Source: Tribonema minus
Taxonomy: Eukaryota; Sar; Xanthophyceae; Tribonematales; Tribonemataceae
Assembly (NCBI GenBank): GCA_017506865.1
Contig: JAFCMP010000542.1
Location: forward strand, 434,001-498,000
Length of the DNA stretch: 64,000 nt
Direction: 5' to 3'
In this document: piece by piece, positions 47,801 through 57,400 of the stretch
Numbering within the stretch: position 1 is the first letter of the stretch
Layout: every line of letters starts with the position of its first letter
The notes under the pieces: generated by a model
What the model saw: only the letters and a program-made list of their open reading frames with translations
Told to the model about the DNA's origin: nothing
Databases searched by the model: none
Made by a program: the position numbers and the translations under genes

Positions 47801-50800
47801 CGTCTGTGGAAGTCAAATTGGACCACCAATAGTCAAAGTATGCCTTCATTCAAGTTGCTGTGCTGCAGAGCAGTTGGTTTATCACAACAGCGCAACTGAC
47901 AAGGTGCACAACACAACTCAGTGGACCAGTGCCAGGGATACAAAAAACAGCTGATAACCTTTAGCTGGATTATACAGCATGCCAGGCACAAGTTCCACTG
48001 CTTTCTTCAGGGAGCCTGCTTGGTAACACTTCAACTCAGCGCTGCCGTCAAGCGCCCAACGTCAGATGGTGCAGACGTACATCCCACTCAAACCCTAACC
48101 CCCACCCTCCCAACTACCGCAGCCCCTGTTCTCAGCGCAATTTAGGCGTCACAGCCCCCGTGCAGTTGTCGGGAGGGCTTAGGTTGAGCACTGTTCTCAC
48201 CCTCACCCCTAAACCTAACGCTTACTCTAACCCTAACCCTACCTGTAGTCATCCTCAAACTGGTTGAGACCCATGTGCGCCGCCACGCCGATCTGAAGCG
48301 GCTTGCCCCCGGGCCGCTTAGGGCCCGTAGTGTCTGTGCGCTTCTTGGTGGGCTTTTTCGTGGGCCTTTTTGTGGGCTTGCGCGTGTGCTTCTTGGTGTG
48401 CTTCTTGGTGTGCCTCTTGGTAGGCTTCCTGGTGATAACATAACACACAGGGACAGCGATCGACATGCAGTGGTGAGGCGCAGGGATGGAACAGATGTGC
48501 ACGTATGAATGTACTGCTGATGTAGACGTACAGGCCTGTGTGTCTGTCAAAGCTTGCATAATATGCATACAGTAGGGGGGTATAGTATGAAATATCCACA
48601 TCGCATTAGTGCTCAGCCATAAGTAGCAAGCCACACTGCCGTAGTGTCGCACTTGCCTGGTCGGACGCCTGGTCGGTTTGCGGGAGCGCTTCTTGGTTGG
48701 CCTCTTGGTGGGCTTCTTTGTGGGCCTTTGCGTGGGCTTCTTTGTGGGCTTCTTGGTTGGCTTCCGAGTGGGCTTCCGGGAGCGCTTCTTGGTAGGCTTC
48801 CTGCAACCGTAGGCACAAAGGGACACACAAAGAGGCGCAACTCAGAGACCGGGCCTTGGCTGAGCGCTGCTGCATGATGGTGGAGGGGAGAGGCTGCTGA
48901 GCGATGACATAATGATAATAATTGAAGTAGCTGATGCGGGTGCTTCGCTTTGTGGAAAGTGCTTGTGCGTACTTGCTGCAAGAGATGACTGTTGCCGTTG
49001 TCAAGCACTGCACTGCGCTTGCGTTGCGGGAGCGGCTCTGCGGGCCACCAAGGCATGATGATCGTTGGAGGTCGCGTTGGTATTCACAGGCTGAACATTG
49101 TGATATTGTGATGGGTTGTGAGATGGCTGAGCACTGATCAGATGTGAGCTGAGCACTGCGAGATGATTCATTGAAACTCATGCGAGACACCTACATAACA
49201 CATTGAACTGCTTTTGGCGAGCTCACTGAGTCAGTTCTCAAGCCAGACAGCCAAAGGTTCTGACGATGAACGCGGTTGCTTGTGCATGTGGCATGCGAAT
49301 GTGCACACACTAGACGTGACACGACGTGTCTGGTCCACATAGAACAACAGTGACATTGATGGCAGTCACTGACACACTTGAAGTTCACTTGCCTGGTGGG
49401 CTTTTTGGTCGGCTTTCGAGAGGGTTTCTTTGTGCGCTTTCTGCAAACAAGTGTCACAGTGGTCAAGGAACCATCCGGCAACAAAAGCGGTGATTAGAAG
49501 AGCAGGTGCTGCAGAAACTGCTGTGATAGCATCATGAGGCATAATGCATTGGAGTGAGCTTGAGAGGCCCAACTTGAAGGCGTTAAAAAAGCACAAAGGG
49601 TGTGTCTGCGTTGTCATTGGGGCGTCTCAATTCTGTGACACTGAAAATTTCACTGGCTACTTCGGACTTGCGGGATGAGCATGATCATGATGTAATTGGA
49701 AGTCAGGGACACTGGAAATCCTCACTGCATCAAGTCAAATTTATACCCTGGCGCGCACACTTGAAGTCAGACTCAACTTCAAATCAGAGACCCCTGGACA
49801 CGTGTCTCCCTCTGTGGCACACATGGCACTGCTGGGCCAGAGCTGCTCTGCATTGGTTTCACCCTTCAGCGATCATCCGAATCGTTGATGCCGCTATGCG
49901 ACTCTGAGTCAGTCACTAATAGTAGTACTAGTGACAGTTTGTCAGGAATTCAGAATCTGATCAGGTCGACTTTCGCTCATTCAGTAAGTCTTAGAGTTGT
50001 TGCAGCTGCTGTGGCTTGGTGTGCCCGCTATAGATGACGAGCCTTGTGCCCGACAAGCGTAATTCCGGGTTGCGCGTCAATTTTGGGTTGGGAATCATAA
50101 TGATTATGCGCTGCTAGAATGCGTCCCCCCTCCCCACACAACGTCATCGGCAACAAGTTCCGTCACATTAGCCGCCGCTGCAGCACATCAAACGGTAGGT
50201 GAAGACTCACACCAATAAACATCGTTCATCAGCAACAGTTACTGTTTATTGACAAGTGCGAGACAATGCCATGGCGCTGAGCCTCAAGCATGACAGTGTT
50301 GTGGAATCATTGAGTGACTTGAGGCCCTGGCATTCGAGTTGACGTTCACGTTGGCAACTTGAAGTTCAACACCCGGTAGAGCATGTAGCATAGAGCACAA
50401 CAGGATGTCAGCAATCAAAGTCAGTGCGATTGTCAGTCAGCACGAGGACACGGTGGGTTCGGATTCAATCGGATTGTTACAGGGTGCAATGGCATATCAT
50501 CACATACTATACCGCACTGACAGACTGTGGCAGCAAATTGGAACCTTTAGCGTCTTAAGCGGGAGCTGGCTTGAGCTACGAATACAAAATTTACTACGGT
50601 ACGCATTGGGTTCAACTTATTGATTTGGATCAGCGCAAAACGGACGGTCTCTTTCAAAGTTGTTTGAAATTGAATGCTACTCAAAAGTAGTCAGCAAGAA
50701 AACATCCAACACCGCCATAAAGGGTAGATTCTTGATGAGCAGCAAGCGCAACAGATTTGGTAACAAGTTGCTGTATTCCGACTCTGGATCTGATTCACCT

Positions 50801-51587
50801 GAGTTTGAGCTTGACATGACATCATTAGTTGACAAGACTTACTAATAGTCTATTTGTGGACGATCAGGCTGAGATCGGATATATGATAGAAGAACAGAGA
50901 CGCATTCTCAAGCTGCACCAGACTGCACTGCAGTGCAACAAACCACTGCAATTACTCAAGCTGCTACACAGTAATCTTGGCAGTCACTCTTGCAGTAGAC
51001 GCTTTCGAATCAGAAACTTCACTTGGGACACAGCTTGAACAGGCTCAGGCTGCCGCAGCAGCACGACCACAATTCCAAGTTTCTAGTGGTACACACGGTT
51101 CTGAAAGGGTTTTTTGCAGGGTGTATGCAAATCGCAACACCAGCCTGAGAATCAATGCTATCAGGAGTTTTCAGTGAATCCACACAGTGATGAAAACTTG
51201 CCTGGGCCGCTTAGTCGGCTTTTTTGTGGGCTTTCGCTTCTTTTCAGCCTGCACGAGGCTGCGGTACAGCTCACCCAGCTGCTCCAGGTCCTGCTTTGAG
51301 TCCATCGATTCACCGGCTGATGCGACAATGGTCCCTCTTGGTTGCGCAGCAGCCACCACGGGCAGCCCAATGCCAGCAGCTGTTGCCTGCAGCTTTCGCG
51401 TAGCAGGTGCTGGGGCAGCACGCTTGTTACTGGCGCTGAGACATCCCACAGCTGCCATTAAACCGCATGCTAGCAACAGCAGGCCGATGCGGCTTCCGAA
51501 GCTGCTGCTACTCCGCCCGCAGCTGCTTGGCGCCTCTGCAACAGCAACTGCAGCCCGTCCCTCGACATCTGTGCCAGAACAACACAT
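41862..51587 (-). CDS. GH26-family glycoside hydrolase with membrane anchor/signal and KPT-repeat linker, 12 exons
   Basis: Exons: 51587-51202, 49440-49393, 48800-48657, 48428-48243, 47592-47499, 47280-47113, 45915-45911 (5 nt), 45505-45397, 44868-44774, 43837-43735, 43014-42905 and 41967-41862. They total 1554 nt, 517 aa. A hydrophobic segment at residues 34-51 (IGLLLLACGLMAAVGCLS) is a signal peptide or signal anchor. Residues about 115-225 are basic KPTK/RPTK repeats, probably an extended wall-associated linker. The catalytic domain follows: VTQFYP, RPLHEMNG with acid/base Glu339, DWYPWG, and IGETGS with nucleophile Glu452. This spacing is typical of GH26, a family that includes beta-mannanases, xylanases and lichenases; substrate is not decided. 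The C-terminus is DWFFIDKSPESGDWEL. Introns 1, 2, 3 and 11 fit only as GC-AG. The exon 11-12 join is the least secure, and a small exon may be missing there. Confidence 0.82.
45145..45460 (-). repeat. Duplicate of the GH26 exon 8 edge with donor, plus a minisatellite
   Basis: TTTAGTCACCTGGAATTTGG and about 60 further bases occur at 45149-45215 and again at the authentic exon 8 end (45390-45455). Each copy carries the CAG|GTGACT donor. Between them (45255-45385) lie three imperfect units of TGCTAATGTGAACATGGGA. Confidence 0.8.
45911..45915 (-). other. Proposed 5-nt microexon of the GH26 gene
   Basis: On the minus strand a strong acceptor (TGCTGTCCCGTCCCTGCAG) is followed by GACTG and then GTACGT. 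Joining HEMNG to GAC TG and then to G TAT CCG TGG gives HEMNG-DW-YPWGVF, the conserved GH26 order around the acid/base residue, with perfect phase. Without the microexon, exon 6 (phase 0) cannot join exon 8 in frame. Confidence 0.7.
46453..46478 (-). repeat. Interstitial telomere-like tract
   Basis: Four CCCTAA units lie in GH26 intron 6. Confidence 0.85.
46845..47125 (-). repeat. Repeated GH26 exon 6 edges with donor sites
   Basis: The authentic edge (47075-47125; minus CACGAGATGAACGGG|GTGAGT) is echoed at 46850-46905, where the minus strand reads CTGCACGAGATCAATGGGGT followed by AAGTGG. A shorter copy of the intron part is at 46985-47035 (GAAGGACAACGCTGTCGTCA). At least one decoy thus has its own strong GTAAGT donor. 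Confidence 0.7.
47645..47667 (+). repeat. Interstitial telomere-like tract
   Basis: Nearly four TTAGGG units lie in GH26 intron 4. Confidence 0.85.
48205..48242 (-). repeat. Telomere-like tract forming the start of GH26 intron 4
   Basis: The intron begins GTAGGGTTAGGGTTAGAGTA on the minus strand, so the 5' splice site itself (CAG|GTAGGG) is continuous with telomere-type repeats. Confidence 0.75.
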
Positions 51588-51954
51588 CGTGCGGGCCGGC
51601 TGGCGCCGCGGCTACCTGGCTCTGCTGTATGCCGTTCGTGGTGCTACCCTGGTATATTGTGGTGCTACCCTGGTATATTAGGTGAATCCCGAAGGTACAA
51701 AAGTCGCTGTCCTACGCTGCTGCTATATGGCCTGCGGCGCACATGACGGCCCGGGGCATCTCCTCGAAAGCGTTTCTCACCGATTTTAGCGAAAGGCATC
51801 ACTCCGTGCAAAAATCAACCTGCCCTGTTCATGAATCCCATTTGTCGGTTGATGCCAATGATTACATATTGCGTACATACCACCAAGTGGAAGGAGCTGG
51901 AGCTGCATGTGTAATGACCGTACCAAGATGAGTTACATCAGTACTAGCTAGTTC

Positions 51955-52880
51955 CTAAAAGGCATAGCACTGGCGCGCGCATCCGCTCAGCTCTGTCGGC
52001 AGCGCTCCACATGGCGTACTCTTCGTGTTATGACGCACATGGCGGAGTGGAAGGGGGGGCAGATGGATGAGGACTTCCGGGGGGGGGGAGGAGATGCCAT
52101 GATGGTGATGTCGTTTAGAAGCGATAGGCAATGCGCATTGAGACACTTCCAAGGTAATACTGTTCACAAAGTCACATGTAGATTCTGGTTGCACGTCCAT
52201 GGACATCCACCATGTGGGCTTTTTCGCGCCCTGAGCGAGACCGAAAAAGCAAACTTTGAAGAGTACATGCTTCCCGGTGACCGGCTACGACAACCCGACG
52301 CGTCAACTGCCGCTCATGGTGGACGTTGCCTGCTTCAAAGCACAGGTGGCGTCGCGGGCGCAGAAGACTGCAGCAGACCCCGAGCGTTGCTGCCGCGACC
52401 AAGAGGCCGCCAAAACTACCCACTATTCTGGTCATTATGATCAGAATTGCTACAAACTTGCCACCTTGGCAATAGGGTCATTTGGCAGCATCGGGGAGCA
52501 GGGGCGGAAGCTGCTGGAGGCTGTGGCGACGGAGTATGCCAGCAGGATGTCAGTGCCTAGAGGAGCGCGCCCTAAAGCTTTTTAGGGCATCGCCCTGGCG
52601 CGCTTACGCTCTGCTCTGTCGGCAGCGCTCCACCGTGTGACATGGCGTACTCTGGCCGTGTCATGACACACATGGCAGAATCCAGGGGGGCGGGCACATG
52701 GAGGAGGATGTAGGGGAGGATCCCGAGATGGCATCTGGCGGCGGCGGCATTTGAGTGGTTGTCGTTGCGACACTTTCAGACTGTCATACGACATGTAGAT
52801 TCTGTACAGCAAGCTTCAAGTTAGATGCCCTTCATCTGGGCTTTTTCGCGTCCTGAGCGAGAATTAATAAAAAGTACATG
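51955..52880 (+). mobile_element. Two tandem copies of a dispersed element tail with a short ORF
   Basis: Two related segments (51955-52265 and 52585-52880) share the opening GGCGCGC...GCTC...CTGTCGGCAGCGCTCCAC, the phrase CATGACRCACATGGC, and the signature GGGCTTTTTCGCGYCCTGAG followed by CGAGA. Between them a frame at 52256-52585 (LATLAIGSFGSIGEQGRKLL near its end, stop at 52583) reads like the C-terminal end of an element-encoded protein. The 3.8-kb and 8.1-kb fragments belong to the same family. A retroelement origin is plausible. No catalytic motif is seen. Confidence 0.5.
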
Positions 52881-53424
52881 CAGAATCTCAGCACATGAGG
52901 AGCCTCTGAGTGTGTTGCTTTGTACGTTGACCAGCGTTGCATTTCATGGACTGCAGTGGCATGTCCATGCTTCGTCTTCAACAGAGCATATTAAGATCCC
53001 GACACTGCGGCTCTCAAAGCTACGAGGCACCGGATGATGACATATCATCGCAATGAAGGGCTGCAATATGGTTAGCACTATGATGCCATTGCAGTGGTGT
53101 GTGTTGTAGCGTTGTCTGCACTGCGGTGCATTGCATATGTGAACATGCGTTACCGCAGCAGCTCACTGACAGGCTGCTGTGGGTCCTAGCCAAAGAAATG
53201 CGGACCACAGTGGTGGCCAGAGCTAGATTAAGTCTGCAGATCTGGACAACGTTAAGCAGCATGCCCTGTTTAGTATACTGTAGTACTAAGAGCTGCAGGG
53301 CTGCAGACATGTCAGGATTTGTGAGTGAAGCGTAGCACACAGAACGTTGCTTCAGCCTCTGCCTACTGGGCCCATTGACTGAATTCTGGACATGAATCTG
53401 GTTCTGTTGGCGGCAAACTGGGCG

Positions 53425-53667
53425 CGCTGATCCATGACATGCGTGGAAGAGTTTGCAGCTGCGCATGAGGAGACGCTGAACGCCTTCGGGCCCGGGGTTA
53501 CTAACGAGCTGAAGAGCTTTGCATTGGAGAGGATAAGGGGGGCGTTGTCTGGAGCGCTGCAGATAGGGCTCTTGCATCGCCTCACGTCTTATTGTCTGTG
53601 CCACAGTCTCGTGGCGCAGCTCTTCAAGTGGGCTCGGCGGCCCCGTCTGAGTCCCATCCATAGATAG
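53425..53667 (+). pseudogene. Possible element-derived ORF fragment
   Basis: A short frame (VEEFAAAHEETLNAFGPGVT followed by NELKSFALERIRGALSGA) has helical, protein-like composition and lies beside the mobile-element copies. It has no recognisable start or partner exons. I treat it as a remnant. Confidence 0.25.
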
Positions 53668-54449
53668 CACCATGATGGTACTAGTAGTTACTCGTAGTAG
53701 TGAGTGATTGTGTATGCTTCTGGCAGGGAAGGCGTGTACAAGCTCAATGGGAGCATACGTGTTGTATTCAACATACATATGATGGTGCAGAATAGGGTTT
53801 CCTCCCCCCAAGCGAAAGTCTCTAAATCTATTAAGGGACCACCCTTGTAAAACCCAAAATAAAGTGTACATAGTACATCAGGTGGATGTTTGTAAACAAA
53901 ATGTGAAGGTGGTGTTACATTGTACTACTACATACCATATGCGCTGAGTGCTAAAGTCAATTTGACGGCATGCCGGGCATGGCACTAGCTTCATTGAGGC
54001 TGGAAGATTACATTCGCAATGAGAAATGTAGACTCGCCTCGATGTGCGTACCAGAGCGCCCCACCCCTTGCCCCTCGGATTAGTTTGTCACCCAGAGCGC
54101 TTCTTGACCAGTTGCCTCAGCAGCTGCAGCTGCTGTCCACCTGATGCCCTGAACCTTAGGAAGAGCACCAGACTCCATCTGGGCACAGCTGCTCATGAGC
54201 TTGTATCGAGTCTGTCGTTTTATGGCATGTAGCTCGTGTCTCGCAGCTTCTAATCAGATACACGACTAGGACTGGCCGCAGCACTCTGATTGGTGATACT
54301 TGGGTGGGACAAATCTGCTCTTGGGCAAGCCATGGTAGACCCCTCCAAAGCACAAAAAAAGCCGAAAAATGGCGCGTCACAAAATATCGAGCTCCCCCAT
54401 TTTGAAATCCTGATTGCCTTCACGTGTGATCACACACTCGACCATCAAC

Positions 54450-57400
54450 ATGGACCGTGCCGTGTTGACGAGGCAGCGCAGGCCTCGCCTGCTGCCTAAA
54501 GGTCTGACAGTGTGTCTAGTGAGTGGGCTCGACGTCGTAGACCTGAACAACAAGGATGATTCAGGCCAGATGCTGCCGACACCTCCACCATATGAATGGG
54601 AGCAAAGTTCCCTTATACCTCGTTGCCTGGCGGAGCATGCGGACACGGGTCTAGAGGCGGTCAACGAGGGCGGGTGCGTGTTGAGACTGAGCCACTTACA
54701 GGATTTGTTGGCACAAGCAGCTCTGCCGGAGCACAAGGCTAGGTGAGATCCCTGTGAATTGTCCGAAGCGTGCTATACTCGCCTCTCTCTTTAGTTGTTT
54801 CCTTCGACGGCCCCTTGTTCCACGTGAAAGCAGTATGCTATTGAAGAAAGTCACTGTCATGGCCTGCAGTCAGTATAGTGCCCCCTTATTGATTATTGAC
54901 ACTAAACTCCAGCCAGCGCAGATTGAGCCACGCTGCTTGGTTTATCGCGTATATAGCACTGGCTATACGATGAATGGTGATCAGCTGGTGATTTACAACG
55001 CCGCACTCCATTGTTATAGCACTGGGACATCGAGAGCGTCTCTGTTGTACAATTCCTGGTGCAGTGACAGCAAAGAATGCAGGCCTTGCAATGCCATGGC
55101 AGCTTCGAAGTACTAGTAGTACCCTGCTATGGCCACAGCCAGCTACCCTCAGGCTGCTATGGCCACAGCAGGGTCACCTGCAAGCGCAACCATCCATGTG
55201 ACAATGCTGCTATGCATCTGGCGTAGTAGTGTAATGGCATTTTGTTAAAGAGGTGCACGCTTGATGTTGCTCGTGGCACAACTTGAAACTTTTGTTCTCG
55301 TGAAAATCAACGGCAGGAAACCTCGCTGCGTCTGTGGAGGTATATTGAGCACACCTTACCTTCTTGTGCGCTCTTTGACAAAACTAGTATTAGATGGCAC
55401 CCGCAGTTGCACTGCTTAGCACGCGGTTGCTTGGGAACGAGTTAGGGTTAGAGTTACGGGTAGGGTTAGTGTCAGCAGCCTAAGCCAACTGCGGCAGTCG
55501 CTGACGTCTGTACTGCACCTCTTCCAGTGTTACAAAGTGCTCAGCCGGCTGTGACAGTCTTTGAGGCTGATACTTTTGGGAGAAAATCCCTACACATGGT
55601 CTCCAAGAAACCATTAGTTTAGCCAGGCCTGAGCGAAGGCCACCGCCATGACCAGGCACATTGGCTGCCGGGCTTGGGACACTTTAGCTCCCGATGGCCA
55701 GCCCGTCTGGACGTACTCCTTCTGAGCAGGCTCAGCTGTGGCGGCACACACAGAACTTCAACAAAGTCAAGAACTTCAAACCCTGCGCTGCGCGCGCTTA
55801 ATACGGAGGGTTCTCTGTCCGCTGTTTTGGACACTAGCTTGCCACCTGAAGGGGATGATCTATTGCAGCTGTGCACTGCAGCTGCTGTTGACGGCCCAAG
55901 AAACACACATGAACGAGCAGGTCTTAACGCTGGTTTCCTGATCAAGTTCAGCAGGCCACCTGGCTACATGTCCTGAGCACTGACTTCATGTCCACGCAAA
56001 GCGCAGGCAAACCTGTCATGATCATGCCTGTGCGCGTGTACAAGACCAACTTCAAGTTGATGTTGTGCTGAGCATCACCACACTGCTGCTGCATGCGTTC
56101 TCGCTGCGCAGGTACAACGTCAAGCGCGCGTGGATCGTGAAGAACCCCCACATGTGGCGCCTGTACAGCCTTCACAGAGACGCCATCGCGCACAAGGGCG
56201 TGCCCCTTGCGGTCCAGATGCACCAGGACGGCGGCCGCAAGCCAGCCATCGCCACCAGTCAGGCACACGAGGTACTTCATGTGAAACTTCAAGTAGTTGA
56301 AGTGCATGAGTACTTGAAGGGCACGTGCTGACCTGCTAATGTGTTTGGTGTGCCAAGGGTGGCGATTGTCATTGCACTTTTTGACACAAGAGGCAGGTTT
56401 TACTGGGATGGCTACTTTCCGTCCAGACTGCGCTTTCAACTACATCAACACTCAGGCACACTTCAGTTCCGCGCTCACCACACGCGTGTAACTGGCAAAT
56501 ACGACAGCGCCTTGGGTGCATGATACAGAAGAGTTTGCTGCATACATACATACATACCACCATCAGGCGCGCTCACCATGGCCCGTTAATGTGCGCAGGG
56601 GGACAATTACTTCAACAAAATACAACAGCGCCTTGGATGCATGATGCAGAAGAGACTGCTGAATACATACATACCACCACGAGGCGTGCTCATCATGGCC
56701 CATGACAAAGCTCATACATGCACAGGGACAATCAGTGGTAGTTGCTGAGCGCTGATGTCAGGTGGCAGCGCTCAAGTCACCTTACGTGAGCGCCTTGAAA
56801 TCATCTCTGTGTTTACATGGTCCTCACCAGATGGCAACCTGCTGTTATGGGTAGTGCTGCAAGCATGCCATTTGCTCCGCCTATTTCTTCAGTGCACGTC
56901 GTTCAACATGAAGTTCAACGCTTCAATTGCACCGAAGTACCTTTGCTGAGTAGGCTGCTGGCCCCATGACTTGAAACCCGTGATTGTGTCGCTCGCAAGC
57001 CCAGGCGTTTCTCAACCTGTGCCTCTTGCCCTGCACTGCACTTGCAGGTGGGCAAGCTGCTGGGACTCAACCCTGCGGCCAACGAGCACCTGCTGTTCCA
57101 CGGCACCAGGACACTCTCGCGAGCTCAGGTCATTGCCACCCAGGGCTTCGATGAGAGGCTCAGCAAGCTCAGCAGCACCCTTGGTGAGAGCCGGTCAAAC
57201 GCGTATTGACTTCTTCAACTTTCAACTTGAAGTATGTTGAACTATCAGACAAACTGGGTGTGTGCTAGGGGTGAACTGTGCTCATGCTTGCACGGGGCGG
57301 AACCTGTGTAACATCTCACATTTGCTGAGCACTCAGCATTCAGTCCATCTCGACCATTGCAAACTGCAGACCGCCTTTTCTCCTTTCAGACGTTGGTTGG

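Noticed and set aside
48606-49190. 194-codon minus ORF with EAHQEAN-type repeats
   Set aside because: It is an alternative frame of the KPT linker exon 3. It does not connect in phase to the flanking GH26 exons.
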